A stretch of DNA of 53,284 nucleotides from an uncultured Flavobacteriales bacterium (GTDB taxonomy: Bacteria > Bacteroidota > Bacteroidia > Flavobacteriales_D > Sanyastnellaceae): the NCBI GenBank assembly GCA_905479395.1, contig CAJQMI010000011.1, forward strand, positions 1 to 53,284, read 5' to 3'. Of this stretch, positions 24,598 to 34,025 are shown piece by piece. Within the stretch, counting starts at the first letter, position 1. Each line of letters opens with the position of its first letter. The notes below the pieces were generated by a model that did not search any database, was not told the DNA's origin, and saw only the letters and a program-made list of their open reading frames with translations. Made by a program: the position numbers and the translations under genes.

Positions 24598-25857
24598 TCA
24601 ATAGTGTAATTCTTTCGATTCTTGTAGCATCGGATGATTCTTAGCAATCAACGGTGCTTTACTCAATGCATTCAATGTGCGATTGATGTAAAGCCCGAGG
24701 AATCCCACGAACAATCCTATCTCAAAAATACCGAATTCGTTGTGGTCAAACATTGTCCCGGGTATAACAAGCAGATACACGTCTGCAAAGTGACCAAGGA
24801 AGATGAGCACGCCCACAGGAACGATGAATTTCGAGTTTCGCTTTGTGTCCCGCGGCAACAATGTGTAAAAGGGGACGGCGAAATTCACGAAGAATGTGAT
24901 CATGAATGGCACCTGGTAATCTGTAAAGAAGCGCTGCGTGTAGTACGTCACTTCCTCTGGAATATTGGCGTACCAAATGAGCAGAAATTGGCTGACCCAG
25001 AGGTAGCTCCAAAGCATCGAAATCGCAAACATCCACTTTGAGATGTCATGCATGTGACTCGAAGTAACCTCCTCATAATATCCTTTGCCTTTCAACCAAA
25101 TGAGTCCGAGGTTGAGCATGATCATGAAACTGACCCACATTCCTGAAAACAAGTACCAGCCATACAGCGTGGAGAACCAATGAACATCGATGGACATCAG
25201 CCAGTCCCATGACAACATCGAGCTAAAGACAGCAAAGAAAACAAGGAAGACTGCACTCCTTCGAAATTGCTTAAAGTGCAAGGCCAAATCCGGCTTCTGA
25301 TCTTCAAGCAGTGACCAACGACGGAACAACCGAGCGAAAATCACGAATGTGGCGATGTAGCCTAGCGTTCTCAACCAGAAAAACCATGTGGTAAAATATG
25401 CCGCTTTTCCAGCAATGATGTGATCGTAGTTCGGGTTCTCTACGGCACCAGCTTCTGGAGCATCCAAATAGACCGTCTGATCGCCTTCGACCATCATGTA
25501 CTCATGGTACAGAGTGGAATCCATCCAGTGATACAAGTGATGGGCGTGAAAAAAGTGTCCCGCGGCGAGCACGAAGATGATGACCCCTCCTCCGATTGGC
25601 AAGAAATGCCACATCGCCTCAAACGTTCGTTTGATGACTGCAGACCAAGAAGCTTCTACAGCATAATTCAATGCATAAAAAAACAACGCTGACAGTGAAA
25701 TGGAAAACCAAAAGAATCCATTGATGAGCAGGTTGGCCCACCAACGTTGGTGGTGATCCGATCCATCAGTCAAAAAGCCTCCAATCAGAGCAATCAACCC
25801 AATTCCCATCAGGATTTGAGTGATCAGTTTCGTACGTCCTTCAAATTTGAATTCCAT
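24598..25857 (-). CDS. actF: Alternative complex III quinol-oxidising membrane subunit ActF
   Basis: This 419-aa polytopic protein has about ten membrane segments and many His and Trp residues, for example GHFFHAHHLYHWMD and LLSWDWLMSIDVHWFSTLYGWY, both typical of the ActF (quinone-binding subunit 2) family. ActF and ActC form the membrane core of alternative complex III, which oxidises menaquinol and passes electrons to cytochrome subunits and on to the oxidase. It starts two bases after the actE stop and is followed by coxB after a 19-base gap. It binds no cofactor by covalent motif. Confidence 0.93.
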   Translation of the reverse strand: MEFKFEGRTKLITQILMGIGLIALIGGFLTDGSDHHQRWWANLLINGFFWFSISLSALFFYALNYAVEASWSAVIKRTFEAMWHFLPIGGGVIIFVLAAGHFFHAHHLYHWMDSTLYHEYMMVEGDQTVYLDAPEAGAVENPNYDHIIAGKAAYFTTWFFWLRTLGYIATFVIFARLFRRWSLLEDQKPDLALHFKQFRRSAVFLVFFAVFSSMLSWDWLMSIDVHWFSTLYGWYLFSGMWVSFMIMLNLGLIWLKGKGYYEEVTSSHMHDISKWMFAISMLWSYLWVSQFLLIWYANIPEEVTYYTQRFFTDYQVPFMITFFVNFAVPFYTLLPRDTKRNSKFIVPVGVLIFLGHFADVYLLVIPGTMFDHNEFGIFEIGLFVGFLGLYINRTLNALSKAPLIAKNHPMLQESKELHY

Positions 25858-25859
25858 GA

Positions 25860-26558
25860 TCAGTTATTCATAGCCATGGCATCATCCGAATCGGAATCAG
25901 CCGGTTTCACTACGTTACCATTGTCGTCAAACTCCGGCATATCACCTCCATTCTGAAGGACTTTGATGTACTCGATGACCAGCCAGCGGTCCTTCTGGGA
26001 AATCTGAGAGGCGTGTGATCCCATCAGACCTTTTCCGTAAGTCAACGTGTGGTACATTTTACCCTCTGGAAGATCTTTCAACTTGTCGCTGTAGCTCGGG
26101 ATGCCTTGGATATGACCATTGCGACTCAAAGCCCCATCTCCCTTTCCACCTTCACCGTGACACTGGGTGCACATGAGGGTGTAAATTTCTTGACCTGCCT
26201 CCAATTCTGCCTGACCCACCTGGGCCAAAGGCGATTTCAAATTCAATCCTGCTGCCTCGTAACCCTCAACCGTGTTTGCAAATGCGTACGGCATCACGTA
26301 ATCCATTTGACTGGGATTGAATGCAATCGTTCCAGAAACAGGCTTTCGAGCAGACTGTACCATGCGCTGCGCACGTGCAGTTTCCTCACCCACTTGGTAC
26401 GGGTCTTGGCCATAATCGACGTAAGCCTCTACTGCAGGTGAACGGTACATGTCAGGCATGTACTCCAACCCTGAGCTATCGGGGTCCGTTACGCAGCCCG
26501 TGGTAGCAATCAATCCTGCCGCCACTGCTGTCAAAACAATGTTCATTCGGATATTCAT
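25860..26558 (-). CDS. actE: Alternative complex III monohaem cytochrome c lipoprotein ActE
   Basis: The ATG at 26558 overlaps the actD stop (TGATG); the GTG at 26561 is in frame. The 232-aa product has a lipoprotein signal (lipobox ATTGC, Cys 22), a linker with PDMYRSPAVEAY, and one cytochrome c domain with CTQCH at 130-134 and a distal Met in KGLMGSH. The C-terminal tail is Asp-rich. ActE probably carries electrons from the ActA/ActB part to the terminal oxidase at the periplasmic face. Length and context fit the family. Confidence 0.93.
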   Translation of the reverse strand: MNIRMNIVLTAVAAGLIATTGCVTDPDSSGLEYMPDMYRSPAVEAYVDYGQDPYQVGEETARAQRMVQSARKPVSGTIAFNPSQMDYVMPYAFANTVEGYEAAGLNLKSPLAQVGQAELEAGQEIYTLMCTQCHGEGGKGDGALSRNGHIQGIPSYSDKLKDLPEGKMYHTLTYGKGLMGSHASQISQKDRWLVIEYIKVLQNGGDMPEFDDNGNVVKPADSDSDDAMAMNN

Positions 26559-27088
26559 CACTTGTAATCTTTGGTGCTGAGCTCAAAGAGTTCGGTCTCC
26601 TTGATCGCTGCCTCCAGCTCATCCGCTGAAAGGCCATTCTGCTCTGTGGTTATCTCCATCACGAATTTGTCATCCGTGGTTCTTGGGTCTGGATTGGATG
26701 CTGGCATCCCAGGCAAGGTTCCGTTCCGCAACAAATAAGTAATGGCCATTCCATGTGCTCCGCAAAGCACTGAGAATTCAAAAGTAACAGGGATAAACGC
26801 AGGCAAATTCTCAATCAATGAGAAGCTCGGCTTACCACCAATATTCATGGGCCAATCTGAAATCATAAAGTACCACATGCCCAGCAAGGCCAATGTGGTT
26901 CCTGTCATTGCGTACATAAATGCAGCAATGCCCAAGCGCGTGCGCTTCACTCCTATAATCGGATCAATTCCGTGAACAGGAAATGGAGAATATACCTCCT
27001 TGACCCGGATGCCTTTCGCTACCAATGCCGACGCCGCAGTTTTCAGCGTATCGTCATCATCATACATTACATGGAATACCTTATTCAT
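26558..27088 (-). CDS. actD: Alternative complex III subunit ActD (DUF3341)
   Basis: This 176-aa protein has a ferredoxin-like cytoplasmic N-terminal part (HVMYDDDDTLKTAASAL, then VYSPFPVHGID, a DUF3341 hallmark) and two membrane segments (about 58-80 and 98-120). The C-terminal 60 residues are charged. ActD is a membrane-associated accessory subunit without cofactors. It is placed as in other Bacteroidota between actC and actE, 11 bases after actC. Confidence 0.93.
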   Translation of the reverse strand: MNKVFHVMYDDDDTLKTAASALVAKGIRVKEVYSPFPVHGIDPIIGVKRTRLGIAAFMYAMTGTTLALLGMWYFMISDWPMNIGGKPSFSLIENLPAFIPVTFEFSVLCGAHGMAITYLLRNGTLPGMPASNPDPRTTDDKFVMEITTEQNGLSADELEAAIKETELFELSTKDYK

Positions 27089-27099
27089 GGCTGCAAGGG

Positions 27100-28479
27100 T
27101 CAGTGGTTATCTTGTGCTTTCTTGTAGTTCTCACCGCTCGACTTCAGAATGGTCTTCAGCTCATTCAATGCCAAAACGGGGAAGAAACGTGCAAATCCGA
27201 GGAACAACGTGAAGAAAATCCCCAAGGTTCCTACAAATACACCGATGTCAATGTTGGTCGGATGGAACTCACCCCAACTTGATGGATCATAATCTCTGTG
27301 AATCGAGGTTACAATGATCACGTAACGCTCAAACCACATGCCGATGTTCACGACGATGGACAACGCAAACGTTGCAACCAAGCTTCGACGGATCTTCTTG
27401 AACCAAAAAAGTTGTGGACTGATAACATTGCACGTCATCATAATCCAATACGCCCAACTGTATGGTCCGCTGAATCGATTGATGAAAGCATAGCTTTCAT
27501 ACTCCACTCCGGAATACCACGAGATGAACAATTCTGTCAAATAAGCCACACCTACAATCGATCCCGTGACAATGATGACAATGTTCATGTACTCTACGTG
27601 CTTCACGTGTATGTAGCTCTCAAGCTTCATGCCCTTTCGCATGATCAAGAGCAACGTTTGAACCATCGCGAAGCCAGAGAATACTGCGCCAGAAACGAAG
27701 TAAGGCGGGAAAATGGTCGTGTGCCATCCCGGAATAACTGAAGTCGCAAAGTCCATCGATACGATGGAGTGGACCGAGAAAACCAATGGCGTTGCGATTC
27801 CCGCAAGGACCAGAGATACTTCTTCAAAACGATTCCAATGCTTGGCACGGCCGCTCCAACCAAAGCTCAACAAACCATAAGCCTTCTTCGCAAAAGGCTT
27901 GGTCATTCGATCTCGAATCGTCGCAAAGTCTGGAATCAAGCCAATGTACCAGAATACCAAGGACACTGAAAAGTAAGTTGAAATCGCAAAGACGTCCCAC
28001 AATAGCGGGCTATTGAAATTTACCCACAAAGAGCCAAATTGGTTTGGCAAAGGGAGAACCCAGTAGCTCACCCAAATGCGTCCCATGTGAATTCCTGGGA
28101 AGATCGCTGCCATGATAACAGCAAAAATTGTCATCGCTTCAGCGGATCGATTGATCGCCATCCGCCACTTCTGACGAAACAGAAGCAATACGGCCGAAAT
28201 CAAGGTGCCAGCGTGTCCAATTCCAACCCACCAAACAAAGTTGGTGATGTCCCAAGCCCAACCCACTGTTTTGTTCAGACCCCATACTCCAATTCCCGTT
28301 CCCAGTAGGTACAGGATGCACCCAACACCATAAACAGCAATAATGCTGGAAATGGTGATCATAATTTTCCATCCGATGGGTGCAGACCCTTGAATGGGTC
28401 CAACCACATCATCAGTGATGTCTTTGTAAGACTTGTCCCCTAGTATCAGAGGTTCCCGAATGGCAGCTTCTCTTTGCAT
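27100..28479 (-). CDS. actC: Alternative complex III membrane subunit ActC (NrfD/PsrC family)
   Basis: This 459-aa integral membrane protein has about ten segments and NrfD-family features: WVGIGHAGTLISAVL near segment 2, FPGIHMGRIW, and HSIVSMDFATSVIPGWHTTIFPPYF. This fold provides the quinol site on the periplasmic side and possible proton path. It is preceded by actB, ending eight bases upstream. Its paralogous partner is ActF. Confidence 0.95.
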   Translation of the reverse strand: MQREAAIREPLILGDKSYKDITDDVVGPIQGSAPIGWKIMITISSIIAVYGVGCILYLLGTGIGVWGLNKTVGWAWDITNFVWWVGIGHAGTLISAVLLLFRQKWRMAINRSAEAMTIFAVIMAAIFPGIHMGRIWVSYWVLPLPNQFGSLWVNFNSPLLWDVFAISTYFSVSLVFWYIGLIPDFATIRDRMTKPFAKKAYGLLSFGWSGRAKHWNRFEEVSLVLAGIATPLVFSVHSIVSMDFATSVIPGWHTTIFPPYFVSGAVFSGFAMVQTLLLIMRKGMKLESYIHVKHVEYMNIVIIVTGSIVGVAYLTELFISWYSGVEYESYAFINRFSGPYSWAYWIMMTCNVISPQLFWFKKIRRSLVATFALSIVVNIGMWFERYVIIVTSIHRDYDPSSWGEFHPTNIDIGVFVGTLGIFFTLFLGFARFFPVLALNELKTILKSSGENYKKAQDNH

Positions 28480-28486
28480 GGTCCGA

Positions 28487-31400
28487 TCAGGCTTTGTTAG
28501 GTTCTACATTTCGCACCTTGGTCATGTAGAAGATATTTGGTTTTACACCAATCTCTTCTAAGGCATGGTAAGCACGGTTGTTTTCAGAAATCGCTCGCAC
28601 ACCCGCCGATTTGTCATTCAAATCGCCAAATGAAATCGCGTGCGTTGGACAAGCCTCAGCACATGCCGTGACCACAGATCCGTCAGGAACAGGTGTTCCT
28701 GCTTTCTTCGCGTCGAGCTTGCCCGACTGAATTCGCTGAACACACATGCTGCACTTCTCCATAACACCACGGCTTCGAACCGTTACGTCCGGATTCAACA
28801 CCATGCGCATCAAACTGTCTTGCGCGGGATTGAAATTGGCAAATTTCTTATATCCGGGGTAGTTGAACCAATTGAAACGACGAACCTTATAAGGACAGTT
28901 GTTTGCGCAATAACGGGTACCGATGCATCGGTTGTACGTCATCTGGTTCAGGCCTTCGTTCGAGTGCGTCGTCGCCGCTACTGGGCAAACCGTCTCACAA
29001 GGAGCGTGGTTGCAGTGTTGGCACATCATCGGCATGTGAACGGTTTGAGGGTTGGCAGATGGATCTTCCATCTTTCGGTACGAAGCGATGACGCTTGTTC
29101 CTTCCTCTTCGCCTCGTTCCAAGCTGTAGTCTGATGCAAAGAATCGGTCGATTCGCATCCAGTGCATGTCGCGATGTCGACGCACTTCGTCTTTACCCAC
29201 AACAGGCACATTGTTCTCAATGTGACAAGCGGTAACACAAGCACTGCAGCCCGTGCAAGTGGTCAAATCGATGGTCATGCCCCAGCGATGGCCAACCTCT
29301 TCAACCGGGTGCTCGTGCCAAAGGTCAAAAGCAGACGTTGGTTTCGCATCCTGCGCATCAATCGTTCCATCACCTGAAACGTCCTCATGCACGGCAAGCG
29401 TTATCAATTCGTTCCAAGAAGCCTTGCCTTTCTCCGCTCCTCGCTCTGCGAAGTAGCTTGTGAAATCAGTCTCCTTGACAATGCTCTCACGTCCCATGAA
29501 CGTGTTCTGAATCTGTGTGCAAGCGAGAGGGTAGGTCCCTCCTGTTGCCTCAATGGTCACATCATACTGTGCGTAGTCAGTAAAGGTTCCTGATTCATTC
29601 GCCCATGGAAAGACATTTTGTCCAACAGGAACAGGATTGCCGTCTGTGTTGGTTTCAAAAGAACCGTTCTCTCCTGTTTGGAAAGCCGCTTTTCCAATGT
29701 TTTCCCCATTGGCTCCTCGTCCATAACCCAATGCAATACCAATGGTACCTGGAGTTTGACCTGGCATTGGGAAGACTGGCAACTCCATTGAGGAGCCACC
29801 CACAGTGACTTTCACCAAACTAGCAGGCTTCTCTTGTCCAATGAAGCCGTTCAGCCCCATTGCATCGACATCCGAATGCGCCATGGTAACGTAGTTGTCC
29901 CATGTGACTTTGGTCAATGGATCAGGCGTTTCCTGTAGCATCGGATTCGCGGCATGTTGACCGGCTCCCATGGTCGTTTTTTGGTAAAGTGCCATTTCCA
30001 CGGCTCCTCCCTTGCGACCATTCAATTCGGAAACAGCCTGAGCTGTTCCAACGCCTGTGAATGAAACTTGCTGAGATGGTTCAACTTCGACACCGATGAA
30101 ACCATTGTGAACAGCCTTGTTCCAATCAGCATTGGTGTACATCGCATCAGATGTGTAGTCCGAAGCATGCGTTGAACGCAGATAAGTGTACCAGTCTTGA
30201 TTCTTACCAGACCAGCGCAACAAGCTCTCAGCCCACATGCGTGTGCTGTGCAAAGGCGAGATCGTAGGTTGTACCAAATCGATTCGATCACCCTCGATCT
30301 GCAAATCATTCCACGATTCCAACCAATGATGGGTTGGCGCATTCACTTTGCAAATCGCAGCCGTTTCATCAGCAAACATCGAGGTACATACGGTATGCTT
30401 CATTGCCTCAAGCGCTTCTGCAAATGCTGAAGCGTTGGGCGCATCGTAGACGGGATTGCAATCGGCAATGACCAACACTTCAACCGCACCGGCTTTCATG
30501 TCAGTAGTCAGCTGCTTCAGCGAAGCAGATGACCCTTGAAACAAAGTCATTGTGTCATAAAAGACTGTAGAGCCCACCGCACCAAGTGCTGCGTTGATGG
30601 CATTGACTACTTGTTGCATCGCAAGGTCATTGCTGCCTGCCATAACGAGTCCCTTCGAACCGGCACGCTTCAAATCTTTTGCCGCTGCCACTACAGCTTT
30701 GGTCGCTTCATCGGATAATTGCCCGGCAGAGCCTTGACCAGATATCTGAGCAAGAAGGGCTGTTGCTACGCGTCCCTGTTCCGATGGCTTAACCATCGTT
30801 CGGTAATCGGCGTTCGACCCTGTCAAACTCATGTTCGTTTCGAAAGCGTGAACGCGGGACATTTTACCTGCTTCCGGTTTTCGCATCGCCGCCCAACGTT
30901 CTCCGTAGATCACGTTATCGGCAAATGAACCTAAGAAGTCTGCACCAATGGTCACAACTGTTTCTGCCTCCTCTAAGCGATAAGACGGGAATGAGTTGAC
31001 TCCAAAGTCGGCCTCTGCTGATGCACGGAAAGCTCCATAATCAATGGCGTCGTATTGGATGTGCTCCAATCCCGACTGCTTGATTGACCGAAGTGCGGAA
31101 GGTGATAGAACCGTGTTGGTCAAAAGAACTTTACGACCCTCGCCTTGCATCACATTGGATACAACAGAATCGACTTTCGCCCAGTCACTGGGTTCTCCGC
31201 CGATTCGAGGTCCGTCGAGGCGTGCTTCATCATACAATGACAATACAGAAGCATTGACACGAGCGTTGACACGACCGTATCCTGTTTCGGTATTCGACTT
31301 TACGAATATGGGTCGGCCCTCTCGGGTTTTCACCAATACGTTCACGAAGTCGTGGCCGTCGTAATAAGTGCTTGCGTAATGATTGGCCACACCAGGTGTG

Positions 31401-31657
31401 ACTTCCTCAGGCTTGTTCGTATAAGGAATGCTCTTGATGACTGGGGTCTCACACGCAGCCAATGTGGCTGCTGTAAGGCCAAAGCCCATGAACTTGAGGA
31501 AGTCCCTCCGCCCGGTATGGGTGGATTCGAGGCGCTCATCGGTGAGAAATTCATCCACCGATTGCGCTTCAGGGAATTCTTTTCCTTGAATCGTCTTAAA
31601 TGCTTCTGTTTCTCGAAGCTCGTCCAGTCCGGACCAATAGCGCTTTGTATTTGCCAT
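28487..31657 (-). CDS. actB: Alternative complex III iron-sulfur/molybdopterin-fold subunit ActB
   Basis: This 1056-aa protein has a twin-arginine signal RRDFLKFMGFG (Arg50-51) ending in LAAC, the TAT-variant form characteristic of ActB. Residues 70-750 show the molybdopterin oxidoreductase fold (for example RVNARVNASVLSLYDEARL), but the family binds no molybdenum cofactor. Residues about 800-1020 form a ferredoxin-like domain with four Cys clusters: CTGCSACVTACH, CQHCNHAPCETVCP, CIGTRYCANNCP and CSMCVQR with CAEACP. These carry one [3Fe-4S] and three [4Fe-4S] clusters in known complexes. It is the largest periplasmic subunit, passing electrons between the quinol site and haems. Confidence 0.96.
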   Translation of the reverse strand: MANTKRYWSGLDELRETEAFKTIQGKEFPEAQSVDEFLTDERLESTHTGRRDFLKFMGFGLTAATLAACETPVIKSIPYTNKPEEVTPGVANHYASTYYDGHDFVNVLVKTREGRPIFVKSNTETGYGRVNARVNASVLSLYDEARLDGPRIGGEPSDWAKVDSVVSNVMQGEGRKVLLTNTVLSPSALRSIKQSGLEHIQYDAIDYGAFRASAEADFGVNSFPSYRLEEAETVVTIGADFLGSFADNVIYGERWAAMRKPEAGKMSRVHAFETNMSLTGSNADYRTMVKPSEQGRVATALLAQISGQGSAGQLSDEATKAVVAAAKDLKRAGSKGLVMAGSNDLAMQQVVNAINAALGAVGSTVFYDTMTLFQGSSASLKQLTTDMKAGAVEVLVIADCNPVYDAPNASAFAEALEAMKHTVCTSMFADETAAICKVNAPTHHWLESWNDLQIEGDRIDLVQPTISPLHSTRMWAESLLRWSGKNQDWYTYLRSTHASDYTSDAMYTNADWNKAVHNGFIGVEVEPSQQVSFTGVGTAQAVSELNGRKGGAVEMALYQKTTMGAGQHAANPMLQETPDPLTKVTWDNYVTMAHSDVDAMGLNGFIGQEKPASLVKVTVGGSSMELPVFPMPGQTPGTIGIALGYGRGANGENIGKAAFQTGENGSFETNTDGNPVPVGQNVFPWANESGTFTDYAQYDVTIEATGGTYPLACTQIQNTFMGRESIVKETDFTSYFAERGAEKGKASWNELITLAVHEDVSGDGTIDAQDAKPTSAFDLWHEHPVEEVGHRWGMTIDLTTCTGCSACVTACHIENNVPVVGKDEVRRHRDMHWMRIDRFFASDYSLERGEEEGTSVIASYRKMEDPSANPQTVHMPMMCQHCNHAPCETVCPVAATTHSNEGLNQMTYNRCIGTRYCANNCPYKVRRFNWFNYPGYKKFANFNPAQDSLMRMVLNPDVTVRSRGVMEKCSMCVQRIQSGKLDAKKAGTPVPDGSVVTACAEACPTHAISFGDLNDKSAGVRAISENNRAYHALEEIGVKPNIFYMTKVRNVEPNKA

Positions 31658-31690
31658 GTGGCTGCGATAAGGGGGGTTCGGGATTGATAC

Positions 31691-33115
31691 TTAATAATGG
31701 CACTTGGCACATTCCCAGCCGCCAAGCTCCTTTACGGTGATTTTGTCGTCTTCCATGTACTTTCGAAGCTCTTCATTGCCGCGAAGGTTATCCTTCAGGC
31801 GGTGATGAATGTCTTCATAGTACCCACTGCTTGCCAAATCAATCTCGGCTTTATTATGGCATTCGATGCACCAGCCCATGGTGAGGGTTGGCTTGGACAA
31901 CTCAATCAGACCGGGGTATTTGTCCACCAGTTGGTTGATGTCTTCCACTTTAGCAACACGTCCAACGGTATACGTCTCAACATCACCGTGGCAATTTTGG
32001 CACTGCAACCCACCAACCACAACGTGTTGTTGGTGGCTGAAAAACACATGGTCAGGAAGGTTGTGCACCTTATTCCATCGAATGGGCTCACCATCATATG
32101 AGTCTTGCGGAGAAGTGTAGCCGTTTTTGCCGCCACCATCAACATAGGTGCCAGACGCCGGATCGAATCCAATGGCATCGTAAATCTTGGCAATCTCTGT
32201 TTCGCCATAGCGACGTCCTTTCTTCACCGCCTTGTGGCAGTTCATGCAGACATTCGTAGATGGAATTCCAGCATGCTTGGATTCGTATGCACTGTGGTGA
32301 CAGTACTTGCAGTCCACTTCATTTTCACAGACGTGTACGCTGTGTATGAACTTGACCGGTTGATTTGGTTTGTATCCTTCTACAACACCAACGCGCATCA
32401 GGCCTTGATATCCCAGGACGGCACCGTATGCCAAAAAGAACATTCCAATCAAGCTAACTGCGACGCGGTTGTCCCACGTCCAGTTTCGAATCCGCGTGCT
32501 GTAAGGTCCTTCTTCGAGTAAACTGTCGCCGTCTTTTTCCAAAGATGCATTGGTGAGGCTTCGGTTCACTCCAGCAGCAGCCATCGCAATGATCAAAAAC
32601 AACACCAACAACATCAGGAACCAAATGCCAGACGAGTCCGATGAATCGACAATTGGCAGCTCATCTACTGTGACGCAATCTGATCCGGAATCAGCAACGG
32701 GGGCAGCATCCGGTGGATTCTGCACATACGCCATGATATTTTTAATGTCATCCGGCGATACCGCTTGGGCGGTCATCCATCCATAAGTGGGGACATACCG
32801 ATCAACCAACGACTTGATGTACTTGTCTCCCGATTCAGCAGCTCCTTGTGGATTTTGAATCCACTCGATGAGCAACTCATCAGTGGCTCCCCACCGATCA
32901 GCGATGCCGGCTAGACCAGGCGCTGCCAAAACTTCGTTTGTCACTTTGTGGCATGAAGCGCAGTTTGCATTGAAGAGCGCTTGGCCCGCCTCAATGTCAC
33001 CCTCTTCCCAAATATCAGCAACCGCCTGTGTGGCCATCATAAGAAGGCACGCGGTCAATATGTTTCTAAAGGCTCTGAAGCCCGTGTAAGCTACCATGGA
33101 ATTTGCTTTTCGCAT
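31691..33115 (-). CDS. actA: Alternative complex III multihaem cytochrome ActA with N-terminal monohaem domain
   Basis: ATG 33115 (GTG at 33118 also in frame, ATG at 33097 possible) gives 474 aa. After a signal peptide (ends QAVA), a monohaem cytochrome c domain carries CASCH at 52-56 with a probable Met ligand in YGWMT. A linker and membrane segment (about 164-183), then a second segment (about 219-239), precede the pentahaem ActA domain with CKYCH 269-273, CMNCH 290-294, CQNCH 372-376, CIECH 416-420 and CAKCH 469-473 at the extreme C-terminus. There are thus six haems in total. The N-terminal fusion is a Bacteroidota-type architecture. It is the first gene of the operon. Confidence 0.94.
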   Translation of the reverse strand: MRKANSMVAYTGFRAFRNILTACLLMMATQAVADIWEEGDIEAGQALFNANCASCHKVTNEVLAAPGLAGIADRWGATDELLIEWIQNPQGAAESGDKYIKSLVDRYVPTYGWMTAQAVSPDDIKNIMAYVQNPPDAAPVADSGSDCVTVDELPIVDSSDSSGIWFLMLLVLFLIIAMAAAGVNRSLTNASLEKDGDSLLEEGPYSTRIRNWTWDNRVAVSLIGMFFLAYGAVLGYQGLMRVGVVEGYKPNQPVKFIHSVHVCENEVDCKYCHHSAYESKHAGIPSTNVCMNCHKAVKKGRRYGETEIAKIYDAIGFDPASGTYVDGGGKNGYTSPQDSYDGEPIRWNKVHNLPDHVFFSHQQHVVVGGLQCQNCHGDVETYTVGRVAKVEDINQLVDKYPGLIELSKPTLTMGWCIECHNKAEIDLASSGYYEDIHHRLKDNLRGNEELRKYMEDDKITVKELGGWECAKCHY

Positions 33116-33142
33116 CACAAAAATTGTCGCTCTTTTCGCACG

Positions 33143-33150
33143 CGAAATTA
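33143..33150 (-). promoter_or_regulatory. Candidate -7 box of the act-cox operon
   Basis: On the minus strand 33150-33143 reads TAATTTCGC, one mismatch from TAnnTTTGC, 28 bases before the actA ATG. The rest of the 249-base gap 33116-33364 is AT-richer than the genes and holds no other signal I can name. For the plus-strand gene at 33365, the best box is TAACTTTA at 33339-33346. Confidence 0.35.
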
Positions 33151-33364
33151 AGCATTGAGAACCAATAAAACATCCCGAAAGAGGGCAATCTCATGACCCT
33201 TATTTGACGAATCCGCTCCTGATTCTCACAACACCCTGGTTTTAAGTATGTTGCGAGATTTAAAGCACATCAAATTTTCATGACTTTTCCATGACAATGC
33301 GCGGAATAGGGCTCAAACCACAGTGTAGCTTGATTTCATAACTTTACCGCCAATCGCAACTTCA

Positions 33365-34021
33365 ATGGAGCTTCCTCAAAACCTCATCACAAGATCCAAA
33401 ACAGCCTTTTTGGCGCTTGCACTCACCTGTGGTGGATCAAATGTAGCGCTTAGTCAAGAGGACGGAGCTTGGTGGAAAAGCTTGTTTCGGCCAAAACTTG
33501 AGCAGTGCGATTCTGTTCAAGTGGCCTTGCCTGCGACTTCACAGACTGAGTCTCCAACGGCTACTCCAGACGAATCTGGAACCCCCACTGCCATCGATGC
33601 CACAGGTGAAAAAATTGAGATGCTGGAACGCGAGAAATCTGCTCCCATCGCCCCTCGAAAGCAAGGAGATTACACCTTGATCTGGGATGACCGCATGGCT
33701 CAAATGGATTCAGTTTGGAAGGAAACACCACATCCCCTCATGGGATATCGAGTGCAACTCTTTTCAGGCAGCTTGCAACGAGCCCGCGAATTCAGGTCAT
33801 TGGCAAGAAAGAGGACTCCCCTGCCGATATACCTCTCATCCATGCCTCCCAATTATCGCATCACCCTCGGGAACTTTCGAACCAAGTGGGAAGCTGAAAA
33901 TGAGAAGCAAACATGGCTAAACGTCTTCCCGCTATCCATCGTGATCCCCATGGAAATACAGCTGCCTGAGCTAACCATTTCCAGCGAAAATCAGGATCCG
34001 ACAATCCCTCAATCTGATTGA
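33365..34021 (+). CDS. Secreted SPOR-like domain protein
   Basis: This 218-aa protein has a signal peptide (about residues 1-30, ends ALSQ), a Thr/Pro/Ser-rich linker (about 55-100) and a C-terminal SPOR-like domain (about 123-200): GYRVQLFSGSLQRAREF, then LSSMPPNYRITLGNFRTKWEA, ending in FPLSIVIPMEIQLP. SPOR domains bind denuded peptidoglycan glycans; Bacteroidota encode many short secreted members with this exact layout. It lies alone, with convergent infB ending five bases away. Role in envelope maintenance is inferred. Confidence 0.75.
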   Translation: MELPQNLITRSKTAFLALALTCGGSNVALSQEDGAWWKSLFRPKLEQCDSVQVALPATSQTESPTATPDESGTPTAIDATGEKIEMLEREKSAPIAPRKQGDYTLIWDDRMAQMDSVWKETPHPLMGYRVQLFSGSLQRAREFRSLARKRTPLPIYLSSMPPNYRITLGNFRTKWEAENEKQTWLNVFPLSIVIPMEIQLPELTISSENQDPTIPQSD

Positions 34022-34025
34022 AGAT

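Noticed and set aside
28487-31657. ActB as a genuine molybdenum enzyme
   Set aside because: The fold and TAT signal are present, but the gene sits in a complete act operon, and ActB of alternative complex III is known to lack the molybdopterin cofactor; no catalytic Mo ligand is evident.
32105-32521. Plus-strand 138-aa ORF over the actA haem region
   Set aside because: It is antisense to actA, whose five C-terminal CxxCH motifs prove the minus-strand frame.
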